Assembly: GCA_008011715.2 (NCBI GenBank)
Contig: CP136508.1
Span: 2,108,001-2,172,000 of the forward strand
DNA from: [Empedobacter] haloabium
GTDB lineage: Bacteria > Pseudomonadota > Gammaproteobacteria > Burkholderiales > Burkholderiaceae_D
Length of the DNA stretch: 64,000 nucleotides
Direction of reading: 5' to 3'
Shown here: piece after piece, positions 32,202 to 40,570 of the stretch
Position numbering within the stretch: position 1 is the stretch's first letter
Layout of the letters: the number at the start of each line of letters is the position of its first letter
Position numbers and translations under genes: made by a program
Notes under the pieces: generated by a model
Seen by the model: only the letters and a program-made list of their open reading frames with translations
Databases searched by the model: none
What the model was told of the DNA's origin: nothing

Positions 32202-32399
32202 TTGTCTACCCAATCCAAACCCACGCGCAGGGCGTTCTTTGCCGGCCTTGGCGCCGTCGCCGCGGCCGGTGTCGCCGTCAAACTGGCCGGCAAGCCCGCC
32301 GAACCTGTCGCCGCCGAGCCGGCGCCAAGCGAACCGGAAGGCACCAGCTACCGGCTGTCCGAACACGTCAAGAAGTACTACCGCACCGCCAAGATCTGA
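32202..32399 (+). CDS. Formate dehydrogenase region Tat-targeted small protein
   Basis: 65-aa protein with a twin-arginine signal (TRRAFFAGLGAVAAAG), a short Pro/Ala/Glu linker and a conserved end SYRLSEHVKKYYRTAKI. It fits the small Tat-target family found beside formate dehydrogenase genes. The start is TTG 32202, with AGGAG (32191-32195) six bases upstream; the upstream in-frame codons lack such a site. It may be a periplasmic assembly factor or extra subunit; no function is proven. Confidence 0.82.
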   Translation: MSTQSKPTRRAFFAGLGAVAAAGVAVKLAGKPAEPVAAEPAPSEPEGTSYRLSEHVKKYYRTAKI

Positions 32400-32417
32400 C
32401 GCGGGGAAAGGACCACT

Positions 32418-35390
32418 ATGTTATTAACTCGTAAAAACGGCGACGCCGGCCGCCAGTCCGGCCGCGCCGGCCGCTTTGCCGCCGGCCTGTCGGAAAGCCT
32501 GGCGCGCGCGCTGCCGACCATGGATCGCCGCGCCTTCCTGAAGCGTTCCGGCATCGGCGTGGGTGTCGGCATCGCCGCCTCGCAATGGCAGCTGGTGAAG
32601 AAGGCGCAGGCCGCCGACAAGCCGGCCGAAGCCTCCGGCCTGAAGCGCGAAGTGCGCCGCACCGTGTGCAGCCACTGCTCGGTGGGCTGCGCGGTCGACG
32701 CGGTCGTGGAGAACGGCGTCTGGGTGCGCCAGGAGCCGGTGTTCGATTCGCCCATCAACCTGGGCGGCCATTGCGCCAAGGGCGCCGCGCTGCGCGAGCA
32801 CGGCCACGGCGAGCACCGCCTGAAGTATCCGATGAAGCTGGTCAACGGCAAGTACCAGCGCATCAGCTGGGACGTGGCGCTGGAAGAGATCTCGCAGCGC
32901 CTGCTGGCGGTGCGCAAGGACAGCGGGCCGGACTCGGTGTTCTTCGTCGGCTCCTCGAAGCACAACAACGAGCAGGCGCAGCTGCTGCGCAAGTTCGTCT
33001 CCTTCTTCGGCACCAACAACTGCGACCACCAGGCCCGCATCTGCCACTCCACCACCGTGGCCGGCGTGGCCAACACGTGGGGCTACGGCGCCATGACGAA
33101 CAGCTACAACGACATGGCGTTCTCGAAGGCCGTCATGTACATCGGCTCGAACGCGGCCGAGGCGCATCCCGTGTCGATGGTGCACATGATGCATGCCAAG
33201 GAAAACGGCTGCAAGATGATCGTGGTCGACCCGCGCTTCACCCGCACGGCGGCCAAGGCCGACCAGTACGTGCGCATCCGTTCCGGCTCCGACATCCCGT
33301 ACCTGTACGGCATGCTGTACCACATCTTCAAGAACGGCTGGGAAGACAAGGAATACATCCACGACCGCGTGTACGGCATGGAAGCGGTGCGCGAGGAAGT
33401 CATGAAGTGGACGCCGGAGAAGGTCGAGGAAGCCTGCGGCGTGCCGGAAGCGGAAGTGTTCAAGGCCGCGCAGACGATGGCACTGAACAAGCCGTCCTCG
33501 GTGGTCTGGTGCATGGGCCAGACGCAGCACTCGATCGGCAACGCCATCGTGCGCGCCTCCTGCATCCTGCAGCTCGCGCTGGGCAACGTCGGCAAGTCCG
33601 GCGGCGGCACCAATATCTTCCGCGGCCACGACAACGTGCAGGGCGCCACCGACGTGGGCCCGAACCCGGACTCGCTGCCCGGCTACTACGGCCTGGCGAC
33701 CGGCGCATGGAAGCACTGGTGCACCGTCTGGGGCGTGGACTACGAGTGGGTCAAGGGCCGCTTCGCCTCGCAGGCGATGATGGAAAAGTCCGGCACCACG
33801 GTGTCGCGCTGGGTCGACGCCGTGCTGGAAAAGAACGAGCTGATCGACCAGGACAACAACGTCCGGGCGATGGTGTTCTGGGGCCACGCGCCGAACTCGC
33901 AGACGCGCGGCCTGGAAATGAAGAAGGCGCTGGACAAGCTCGACACCCTGGTGGTGATCGACCCTTATCCGTCGGCCACCGCCGCGATGGCGGCGATGAC
34001 GGTGGACGGCCAGGAGCTCAATCCGAACCGTGCCGTCTACCTGCTGCCGGCCGCCACCCAGTTCGAGACCTCCGGCTCCGTCACCGCGTCGAACCGCTCG
34101 ATCCAGTGGCGCGAGAAGGTCATCGAGCCGCTGTTCGAGTCGCGCACCGACCACATGATCATGTACCAGCTGGCCGAGAAGCTGGGCTTCGCCAAGGAGC
34201 TGGTCGCGAAGATCAAGCTGGTGCCGGGCAAGGGCGGCATGCTGGAACCGGAACCGGAATCGATGCTGCGCGAGATCAACCGCGGCACCTGGACCATCGG
34301 CTACACGGGCCAGACGCCGGAGCGCCTGAAGGCGCACATGCGCAATATGCACAAGTTCGACGTCAAGACCCTGCGCTGCAAGGAAGGCCGTGACGAAGAG
34401 ACCGGCTACGACCTGTCGGGCGATTACTTCGGCCTGCCGTGGCCATGCTTCGGCACGGCGGAGCTGAAGCACCCGGGTTCGCCGAACCTGTACGACACCA
34501 GCCGCCACGTGATGGACGGCGGCGGCAACTTCCGCGCCAACTTCGGCGTCGAGCGCGACGGCGTCAACCTGCTGGCCGAAGACGGCTCGCACTCGGTGGG
34601 CGCGGACATCACGACCGGCTATCCAGAGTTCGACCACGTGCTGCTCAAGAAGCTGGGCTGGTGGGACGACCTGACCGAGGACGAGAAGAAGGCGGCCGAA
34701 GGCAAGAACTGGAAGACCGACCTCTCTGGCGGCATCCAGCGCGTGTGCCTGAAGGTGCACGGCGTGCACCCGTACGGCAATGCCAAGGCGCGTGCCGTGG
34801 TGTGGAATTTCCCCGATCCGGTGCCGCTGCACCGCGAGCCGATCTTCGGCACGCGCCCGGACCTGATCGCGAAATACCCGACCCACGACGACAAGAAGGC
34901 CTTCTGGCGCATGCCGACCCTGTACAAGACGCTGCAGCAGAAGAACGTCGAAGCGGGCCTGGCGGAGAAGTTCCCCATCATCCTGTCGTCCGGCCGCCTG
35001 GTCGAGTACGAAGGCGGTGGCGAGGAAACCCGTTCCAACCCGTGGCTGGCCGAACTGCAGCAGGAGAACTTCGTCGAGATCAATCCGCAGGCGGCGGCCG
35101 CGCGCGGCATCCGCAACGGCGACTACGTGATCGTCTCCACGCCGACCGGCGCACGCATCAAGGTGCGTGCCCTCGTCACGCAGCGCGTGGCGCCGGACAC
35201 GGCGTGGATCCCGTTCCACTTCTCCGGCTGGTGGCAGGGCAAGGACATGCTCGAGTTCTATCCGGAAGGCGCGGCGCCGGTCGTGCGGGGCGAGGCCGTC
35301 AACACGGCCACCACGTACGGCTACGACGCCGTCACCATGATGCAGGAAACCAAGACCACGATCTGCAATATCGAGAAATTTACCGCCTGA
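32418..35390 (+). CDS. fdhA: Formate dehydrogenase alpha subunit (molybdopterin, Cys-type, Tat-exported)
   Basis: Catalytic subunit oxidising formate to CO2 with a bis-MGD cofactor. The 990-aa protein has a twin-arginine leader (MDRRAFLKRSG, ~35-45), one 4Fe-4S cluster (Cys84, 87, 91, 119), and the active-site Cys209-His210 in RICHSTTVAG, where many homologues have selenocysteine. The large molybdopterin oxidoreductase domain (~130-800) and the C-terminal dinucleotide-binding domain (~850-985, ILSSGRLVEYEGGG) are complete. The Tat leader places the enzyme in the periplasm, as in FdnG/FdoG. Start ATG 32418 follows GGGGAAAGGACC. Confidence 0.95.
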   Translation: MLLTRKNGDAGRQSGRAGRFAAGLSESLARALPTMDRRAFLKRSGIGVGVGIAASQWQLVKKAQAADKPAEASGLKREVRRTVCSHCSVGCAVDAVVENGVWVRQEPVFDSPINLGGHCAKGAALREHGHGEHRLKYPMKLVNGKYQRISWDVALEEISQRLLAVRKDSGPDSVFFVGSSKHNNEQAQLLRKFVSFFGTNNCDHQARICHSTTVAGVANTWGYGAMTNSYNDMAFSKAVMYIGSNAAEAHPVSMVHMMHAKENGCKMIVVDPRFTRTAAKADQYVRIRSGSDIPYLYGMLYHIFKNGWEDKEYIHDRVYGMEAVREEVMKWTPEKVEEACGVPEAEVFKAAQTMALNKPSSVVWCMGQTQHSIGNAIVRASCILQLALGNVGKSGGGTNIFRGHDNVQGATDVGPNPDSLPGYYGLATGAWKHWCTVWGVDYEWVKGRFASQAMMEKSGTTVSRWVDAVLEKNELIDQDNNVRAMVFWGHAPNSQTRGLEMKKALDKLDTLVVIDPYPSATAAMAAMTVDGQELNPNRAVYLLPAATQFETSGSVTASNRSIQWREKVIEPLFESRTDHMIMYQLAEKLGFAKELVAKIKLVPGKGGMLEPEPESMLREINRGTWTIGYTGQTPERLKAHMRNMHKFDVKTLRCKEGRDEETGYDLSGDYFGLPWPCFGTAELKHPGSPNLYDTSRHVMDGGGNFRANFGVERDGVNLLAEDGSHSVGADITTGYPEFDHVLLKKLGWWDDLTEDEKKAAEGKNWKTDLSGGIQRVCLKVHGVHPYGNAKARAVVWNFPDPVPLHREPIFGTRPDLIAKYPTHDDKKAFWRMPTLYKTLQQKNVEAGLAEKFPIILSSGRLVEYEGGGEETRSNPWLAELQQENFVEINPQAAAARGIRNGDYVIVSTPTGARIKVRALVTQRVAPDTAWIPFHFSGWWQGKDMLEFYPEGAAPVVRGEAVNTATTYGYDAVTMMQETKTTICNIEKFTA

Positions 35391-35398
35391 GGACCGAC

Positions 35399-36025
35399 AT
35401 GGCACGCATGAAATTCATTTGCGACACCGAGCGCTGCATCGAATGCAACAGCTGCGCCACGGCGTGCAAGAACGAACACGAAGTACCGTGGGGCGTGAAC
35501 CGCCGCCGCGTGGTGACGATCAACGACGGCATCATCGGCCAGGAGAAATCCGTGTCGGTGGCCTGCATGCACTGCTCGGACGCGCCCTGCATGGCCGTCT
35601 GCCCGGTGGACTGCTTCTACCGCACCGACGAGGGCGTCGTGCTGCACAACAAGGATGCCTGCATCGGCTGCGGCTACTGCTCCTACGCCTGCCCGTTCGG
35701 CGCGCCGCAGTTCCCGTCCAACGGCACCTTCGGCCTGCGCGGCAAGATGGACAAGTGCACGTTCTGCGCCGGCGGCCCGGAGGAAAACGGCTCGCAGGAG
35801 GAGTTCGAGAAGTACGGCCGCAATCGCCTGTCCGAAGGCAAGCTGCCGGCCTGCGCCGAGATGTGCTCGACCAAGGCCCTGCTGGGCGGCGACGGCGACG
35901 TGGTGGCGGACATCTTCCGCACCCGCGTCATCACGCGCGGCAAGGGCAGCGAAGTGTGGGGCTGGGGCACCGCCTATGGCAACAAGCCGCAGCAGGACTC
36001 GGTGCCGCAGGAGCTGGCCAAATGA
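35399..36025 (+). CDS. fdhB: Formate dehydrogenase beta subunit (4 x 4Fe-4S)
   Basis: Electron-transfer subunit with four 4Fe-4S clusters: Cys13/16/19/23, Cys56/59/64/68, Cys88/91/94/98 and Cys120/123/152/156, as in the HybA/FdnH family. It passes electrons from FdhA to the cytochrome b subunit. The protein is only 208 aa and lacks the C-terminal membrane anchor found in FdnH (~294 aa), so it must be held by its partners. It has no signal peptide; it probably crosses the membrane with the Tat leader of FdhA. ATG 35399 follows GAGGACCGAC. Confidence 0.93.
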   Translation: MARMKFICDTERCIECNSCATACKNEHEVPWGVNRRRVVTINDGIIGQEKSVSVACMHCSDAPCMAVCPVDCFYRTDEGVVLHNKDACIGCGYCSYACPFGAPQFPSNGTFGLRGKMDKCTFCAGGPEENGSQEEFEKYGRNRLSEGKLPACAEMCSTKALLGGDGDVVADIFRTRVITRGKGSEVWGWGTAYGNKPQQDSVPQELAK

Positions 36026-36249
36026 AGCGCCTCGTCATCGTGACGGCGGCGCTGCTGCTGGCGGCCTGCGGCGAAGTGGACCAGGCCAGGCCGGGCGTGG
36101 CCGTCGAACGGGGCGACCAGGCGGCCTACACGGGCGCGCACGGCACCATCGCGGCCAAGGGCTGGGAGGCGGGCAACCGCACCTCGTGGCAGCAGCAGGT
36201 GCGTAACCGCGGCCAGCTGCAGAACGAGTACAACCGGATCGCCCGGTGA
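36022..36249 (+). CDS. Small lipoprotein within the formate dehydrogenase operon
   Basis: 75-aa predicted lipoprotein: signal LVIVTAALLLAACG with lipobox LAAC (Cys16), then a hydrophilic body rich in Gly, Gln and Arg ending NEYNRIAR. The ATG overlaps the fdhB stop (ATGA) and the stop overlaps the possible early start of the next gene, so it is translationally embedded in the operon. No family recognised; a small periplasmic factor for the dehydrogenase complex is a guess from context. Confidence 0.75.
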   Translation: MKRLVIVTAALLLAACGEVDQARPGVAVERGDQAAYTGAHGTIAAKGWEAGNRTSWQQQVRNRGQLQNEYNRIAR

Positions 36250-36263
36250 GAGGGGAGGCAAGC

Positions 36264-37382
36264 ATGCAACGATGGCTAGCCATGCTGGCGCTGTGCTGCG
36301 CCGCGCTGGGTACCGGCAGCGCGCTGGCGCAGCAGGAGACGCCGGCAGCTGTCCCCGCGCCCGCGGCGGCGCCGCAGGTGCAGTCGGTCGACATCCTGAA
36401 ACAGGACCAGGCCGAGCGCACCCGCGTCCAGCCGGGCAACGCGGCGCCCGTGTGGCGTTCGGTGAACGCCGGCACGGAGCACTATTCCAGCCTGCCGTAT
36501 CGCGAGGCGGGAGTGCTGATCCAGCAGAAGGTGCAGTACCCGGGCCAGGAACGTGCCGTCTCGGCGGGCGAGGCCTGGCGCCGCTTCCGCAACGGCCCGC
36601 TGCTGCACGTGGGCGGCTGGCTGTTCCTGGCGGCGATCGCCGCCTGCGCGGCGCTGTACTTTATTGCCGGACCCCTGAAGATCAAGGGACCGCTGACCGG
36701 CCGCCTGATCGAGCGCTTCACCCCGGGCGAACGGCTGATCCACTGGTCCGTCGCGATCACCTTCGTGATCCTGATGCTGTCCGGCCTGACGATGGCGTTC
36801 GGCAAGTTCGTCCTGATGCCGCTGATCGGGCACGGCCTGTTCGGCTGGCTGACGTATGCGCTGAAGACCGTGCACAACTTCGTCGGTCCGCTGTTCGCCG
36901 TGTCGCTGCTGGCCATGATCGTCAAGTTCGCGCGCGACAACCTGCCGGTGAAAGCCGACGTCAAGTGGCTGCTGTCGTTGGGCGGCGCCATCGGCGGCAA
37001 GCACCCGCACGCGGGCCGCTTCAACGGTGGCGAGAAGATCTGGTTCTGGGGCGGCGTGCTGGCGATGGGCGTGCTGGTGACGGCGTCCGGCTTCGTGCTG
37101 GACAAGATCGTGCCAGGCCTGGACTATACGCGCCACCTGATGCAGCTGTCGAACGTGGTGCACCTGGTGGCGGCCTCGCTGGTGATGGCCGCGTCGCTGG
37201 GCCATATCTACCTGGGCACGCTCGGCATGCAGGGCGCCTACCGCGCCATGCGCGACGGCTACGTGGACGACCAGTGGGCCAAGGAACACCACGACCTGTG
37301 GTATGACGAGGTGGTACGGGGCGACGTCCCGCGCGTACGCTCGCAGGAACCCGTGCCGGCCGCCAAGCCGCGCACCGTTTGA
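36264..37382 (+). CDS. fdhC: Formate dehydrogenase gamma subunit (cytochrome b556-type)
   Basis: Membrane subunit that takes electrons from FdhB to quinone. The 372-aa protein has a signal peptide (~1-22), a Pro/Ala-rich periplasmic stretch (~25-110), then hydrophobic helices at about 117-136, 162-182, 205-222, 260-281 and 299-317. Candidate heme b ligands are His160 (RLIHWS), His204, His300 and His314. ATG 36264 follows AGGGGAGGC; a GTG at 36246 is in frame but weaker. The long N-terminal extension with its own signal peptide distinguishes it from the short FdnI type and is common in betaproteobacterial homologues. Confidence 0.92.
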   Translation: MQRWLAMLALCCAALGTGSALAQQETPAAVPAPAAAPQVQSVDILKQDQAERTRVQPGNAAPVWRSVNAGTEHYSSLPYREAGVLIQQKVQYPGQERAVSAGEAWRRFRNGPLLHVGGWLFLAAIAACAALYFIAGPLKIKGPLTGRLIERFTPGERLIHWSVAITFVILMLSGLTMAFGKFVLMPLIGHGLFGWLTYALKTVHNFVGPLFAVSLLAMIVKFARDNLPVKADVKWLLSLGGAIGGKHPHAGRFNGGEKIWFWGGVLAMGVLVTASGFVLDKIVPGLDYTRHLMQLSNVVHLVAASLVMAASLGHIYLGTLGMQGAYRAMRDGYVDDQWAKEHHDLWYDEVVRGDVPRVRSQEPVPAAKPRTV

Positions 37383-37389
37383 GGAGAGA

Positions 37390-37749
37390 ATGATGAAACC
37401 TAGTGTATTGGCCGCGCTGCTGCTGGCCGGCGCCACGCTGGCGCAGGCCAAGCTGCCGGCCCAGACGGAAGAGCAGAAGGCCGCCGCCGCGGCCGCGAAG
37501 GACAAGGCGGCGTGGACCGACAAGGTGTCGGCCTTCCAACTGTGCAAGGCGCAGGACCGGGTGGCGGCGTATTATGCGAAGCACAAGGCCGACGGCAAGC
37601 CTGTCACGCCGACGGCGACGCCGGCCTGCACCGATCCGGGGCCGTACGTGGCCCAAGTGGCGGCGCAGGCCCAGGTGGGCGTGGCCGATTCGAAGCCGGT
37701 GCCGGCCGCCGGCGCGGTCCAGCCGGGACCGGCCGTACCGAAGAAATAG
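37390..37749 (+). CDS. Small exported protein of the formate dehydrogenase operon
   Basis: 119-aa protein with a signal peptide (VLAALLLAGATLAQA), an Ala/Lys-rich helix, a central segment with two Cys (SAFQLCKAQDRVAAYYAKHK and TPACTDPGPYV) and a Pro/Ala-rich end. Double ATG at 37390/37393 follows GAGGAGAG. It sits seven bases after the gamma subunit gene and 15 before fdhD. Family not recognised; the two Cys may form a disulfide in the periplasm. Confidence 0.75.
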   Translation: MMKPSVLAALLLAGATLAQAKLPAQTEEQKAAAAAAKDKAAWTDKVSAFQLCKAQDRVAAYYAKHKADGKPVTPTATPACTDPGPYVAQVAAQAQVGVADSKPVPAAGAVQPGPAVPKK

Positions 37750-37764
37750 CAAGGAACCAGCGCG

Positions 37765-38607
37765 ATGTCGTACCGCCCCCAGTTGTCGAGCGCCAGCGCC
37801 GTGCTGACGCGTGAAGTCGAGGTGCTCGACGAGCGGGGCCGCGCGTCCGTCATCGCCATTCCCGCCGAGCGCCCGCTCACCGTCTACGTGGACAAGCGCG
37901 AGCTGGTCACCCTGATGACGCTGGGCGGCGCGCCGGAAGCGCTGACCCTGGGCTACCTGCGCAACCAGCGCCTGGTGACGGCGCTGGAGGACATCGTCTC
38001 CGTGCAGGTGGACTGGGATGTCGATGCCGTCGCCGTCACCACGCGAAACGGCATCGCCAGCCTGGCCGAACGCACGTCCAAGCAAGTCGTCACGACCGGC
38101 TGCGGCCAGGGCTCCGTGTTCGGCGGCCTGATGGACGACGTCGACCGCATCGCGCTGCCGCCCAACGCACGGCTGGCGCAATCCACGCTGTACCGCATCG
38201 TCGATGCGGTCCGCATCCAGCAATCGATCTACAAGCAGGCCGGCTCCGTGCACGGCTGCGCGCTATTTTCCGCCAGCGGCGAGATGCTCAGCTTTGTCGA
38301 GGATGTCGGCCGCCACAACGCGGTGGACGCGATCGCCGGCCAGATGTGGCTGGACGGCACCGAAGGCGCCGACAAGGTGTTCTACACAACCGGCCGGTTG
38401 ACCTCCGAGATGGTGATCAAGGGTGCCCAGATGGGCATTCCGTTCCTGCTGTCCCGTTCCGGCACGACGCAGATGGGCCATATGGTCGCCGAGCGCATCG
38501 GCATGACCCTGCTGGCACGCTGCACCGGCAAGCACTTCCTGCTGCTGACGGGGCAGGAGCGGCTGGTCTACGAGCCTGGTACCGCGGATGTGCTGCGCTA
38601 CGCTTGA
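37765..38607 (+). CDS. fdhD: Formate dehydrogenase accessory sulfurtransferase FdhD
   Basis: Transfers sulfur from a cysteine desulfurase to the molybdenum cofactor of formate dehydrogenase, which is needed for activity. The 280-aa protein shows TGCGQGS (Cys113), SVHGCALFSASGEML, VEDVGRHNAVDAI and GRLTSEMV, all FdhD hallmarks. In E. coli FdhD a CxxC pair is used; here only the first Cys is present, as in many other bacterial FdhD proteins. It ends the operon and is followed by a terminator. Confidence 0.94.
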   Translation: MSYRPQLSSASAVLTREVEVLDERGRASVIAIPAERPLTVYVDKRELVTLMTLGGAPEALTLGYLRNQRLVTALEDIVSVQVDWDVDAVAVTTRNGIASLAERTSKQVVTTGCGQGSVFGGLMDDVDRIALPPNARLAQSTLYRIVDAVRIQQSIYKQAGSVHGCALFSASGEMLSFVEDVGRHNAVDAIAGQMWLDGTEGADKVFYTTGRLTSEMVIKGAQMGIPFLLSRSGTTQMGHMVAERIGMTLLARCTGKHFLLLTGQERLVYEPGTADVLRYA

Positions 38608-38628
38608 ACAGAAATCCGCCGATGAGCG

Positions 38629-38654
38629 AAAAAAAACCCGCCGAAGCGGGTTTT
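38629..38654. terminator. Bidirectional terminator between fdhD and the first FxDxA PEP-CTERM gene
   Basis: AAAACCCGC / GCGGGTTTT stem with a CGAA loop, flanked by an A-run on the left and T-run on the right. It serves fdhD (plus) and the 38678-39226 gene (minus). The same 27-base unit recurs at 39649. Confidence 0.88.
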
Positions 38655-38677
38655 GGTGAAGCTAACTCAGCTGAAGA

Positions 38678-39226
38678 TCAGCCCAGTTTGTTGTTGGCTT
38701 TGCGGCGAGCCGTGAAAGCCAGCATGCCCAGGCCCAGGCCCAGCATGGCGTAGGTGGTTGGCTCAGGAACAGCCGACACCAGGTTCAGGTTGCCAGCGTA
38801 GGAACCGCCTTTGCCGCTCAGCAGCGTGTTGCCGGTGACGGTGAAGCCGTAGTTGCCGGCGACCAGGTCAGCTTCCGGGAAGAACGAGATGCTGCCGTCG
38901 GCATCGAAGGTCGTTGCCAGGTTGGTGCGCACGCCGCCCACTTCCGAGAAGAAGGTGATGTCGGTGATGCCATAGTTGGCCAGGCGAGCCGTGTCGATCT
39001 TGGTTTTGCCAGCCACTGCCGTGCCGGAGGCCGACGCCAGGGCGTCCGAAACCGAGAACAGGAAGGTGTCGGTGTACGAACCGGTCGTTGCGTGGGTCAT
39101 GCCGAACGTTGCGTTGCCAGCGGCATCGAACGTCAGGGTGGTGTCTGCAGCGGCGACGCCGCTGGCCAGCAGGCCGGCGGACAGCAGGAGGGAACCGGCG
39201 ACCTTGCTGAACAGTGCTTTTTTCAT
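38678..39226 (-). CDS. FxDxA-type PEP-CTERM protein, copy 1
   Basis: 182-aa secreted protein. Signal peptide with cleavage near VAAA (~26), then TLTFDAAGNATFG, the FxDxA-type start of this PEP-CTERM group, a beta-rich domain (YTDTFLFSV, ITDITFFSEVGG, GNYGFTVTGN, GGSYAGNLNL) and tail VPEPTTYAMLGLGLGMLAF plus ARRK. The tail predicts exosortase processing. It is a close paralogue of the gene at 39697 (nearly the same signal peptide and ending NNKLG). Function unknown; probably extracellular matrix. ATG follows AAGGTAATTCAG. Confidence 0.86.
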   Translation of the reverse strand: MKKALFSKVAGSLLLSAGLLASGVAAADTTLTFDAAGNATFGMTHATTGSYTDTFLFSVSDALASASGTAVAGKTKIDTARLANYGITDITFFSEVGGVRTNLATTFDADGSISFFPEADLVAGNYGFTVTGNTLLSGKGGSYAGNLNLVSAVPEPTTYAMLGLGLGMLAFTARRKANNKLG

Positions 39227-39648
39227 CTGAATTACCTTATTGGTTGTTAGGGGTTGGTGAAACTCGATTCTGGCTCAACTTCGGGCTATCTCGGGTATCC
39301 ATCGTGACACAAGGTTACCCTCGGTGGCCCGACGTCTTAAAGAAATCATAACATAGCAATGCTAGAGTGCGACGCCTGTTACAATTTAGCATTGAAACAG
39401 TAGCAATATTCTGTTGCATTGCGGAGTAAAATTCCTGCAAGCAACTCAAGCGAATTGCAGAATGGAATTCACTGTTTCCTAAGCGCTAGACTAGCGTTTG
39501 CTTGCCGCAGCGCCAAGGCAAGTTGTGCTTGCATGAAATTTCACTACAGTATCGCTGTGGAAATTGGTGCAATGCAGCATTATTGCGTCAGGCTTCCAGT
39601 TTGTAACCAAGAAGCGCTTTCCATGCCGCGCAGTCGGCTTCCACGCGC
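39227..39648. other. AT-rich spacer between the two FxDxA PEP-CTERM genes
   Basis: About 420 bases without a gene. Much lower GC than the surroundings. It must hold the promoter of copy 1 (minus strand). I see several short A/T-rich inverted repeats around 39360-39420 but no convincing ORF, RNA gene or named operator. Confidence 0.5.
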
Positions 39649-39674
39649 AAAAAAACCCGCCGAAGCGGGTTTTG
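39649..39674. terminator. Duplicate terminator for FxDxA PEP-CTERM copy 2
   Basis: Same stem and flanks as the terminator at 38629: AAAACCCGC, CGAA loop, GCGGGTTTT. It lies 22 bases from the stop of copy 2, mirroring the arrangement at copy 1, so the duplication unit contained gene plus terminator. Confidence 0.85.
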
Positions 39675-39696
39675 GAAACTGGACCGCGCGTTCCGA

Positions 39697-40248
39697 TCAG
39701 CCCAGCTTGTTGTTGGTCTTGCGGCGGGCGGTAAAGGCCAGCAGGCCGATACCGACGCCGAGCATCGCATAGGTAGCTGGTTCCGGCACTGGCGCCGTCA
39801 CGTTCAGGGTCCCTGCATACGAACCGCCGGATGCACCGTTCAGCACGTTGCCGCTGACGGTGAAACCGTAGTTACCTGCGCTCAGGCCTTCCACTGGATA
39901 GAACTCGATGTGGCCGTCCGAAGTGAAGGACGTTTCCAGGTTCGTGCGTACGCCACCGACGTCCGAGAAGAACTGGATGTCCGTGATGCCGTAGTTGGCC
40001 AGACGGGCGCCATCGATATAGGTCTTGCCGACGATGGCGGTACCGCTGATCCATGCCTGGGTGGCTGGGTCCACGGAGAACAGGAAGGTGTCCGTGAACG
40101 AGCCGGCGGAGTCGTGCGTGATGCCGAACACGGCATTGCCAGCGGCGTCGAAGGTCAGGGTTTCGTCTGCCGCTGCCACGCCGGAGGCGAGCAGACCAGC
40201 GGACAACAGGAGGGAGCCGGCTACCTTGCTAAAGAACGCTTTCTTCAT
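39697..40248 (-). CDS. FxDxA-type PEP-CTERM protein, copy 2
   Basis: 183-aa secreted protein, paralogue of 38678-39226. Signal peptide, then TLTFDAAGNAVFG, shared strands (FTDTFLFSV, ITDIQFFSDVGG, GNYGFTVSGN) and tail VPEPATYAMLGVGIGLLAF plus ARRK. Signal peptide and C-terminus are almost identical to copy 1, whereas the middle differs (for example DPATQAWISGTAIVGKTYID). This fits duplication with divergence in the mature domain. The upstream region to 40570 is AT-rich and holds its promoter. Function unknown. Confidence 0.86.
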   Translation of the reverse strand: MKKAFFSKVAGSLLLSAGLLASGVAAADETLTFDAAGNAVFGITHDSAGSFTDTFLFSVDPATQAWISGTAIVGKTYIDGARLANYGITDIQFFSDVGGVRTNLETSFTSDGHIEFYPVEGLSAGNYGFTVSGNVLNGASGGSYAGTLNVTAPVPEPATYAMLGVGIGLLAFTARRKTNNKLG

Positions 40249-40570
40249 TTGTATTACCCCTTGATTCGTTTGTTGTTACGAAAGTAGTAGCTTGACGTCA
40301 GCCGTTGCACAGCCAATACTTTCCTAGCCTGCAGAAAATATAAGTTTACGCAACTGCTAACATTGTCAATATAACTCTGCCGGCTTCGAAGATACTTCAT
40401 TAATGAAATGTGTTTGTTCACATCCGGCCACGCCGTTTTCCCGTCCAGGGGCGCCGGAAAAAGATCAGCTAAAGTCAAGGACTATATTTTTTTCTTTTTT
40501 GCGAAAGAACTGCGTTGGCTAGCGGCAATGCTGCGCCGGGCCACGCGGGCAGCCCATCTATAATGTGCCG
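40249..40570. other. AT-rich divergent intergenic region between FxDxA copy 2 and the LysR gene
   Basis: About 320 bases without a gene. It contains the promoter region of the PEP-CTERM gene (minus) and of the LysR gene (plus). A TATAAT at 40559-40564 stands only six bases before the LysR ATG. No RNA gene or long repeat was seen. Confidence 0.5.

Noticed and set aside
32424..35405. A ~990-codon open frame opposite the formate dehydrogenase alpha gene
   Set aside because: Antisense shadow of fdhA with no recognisable domain.
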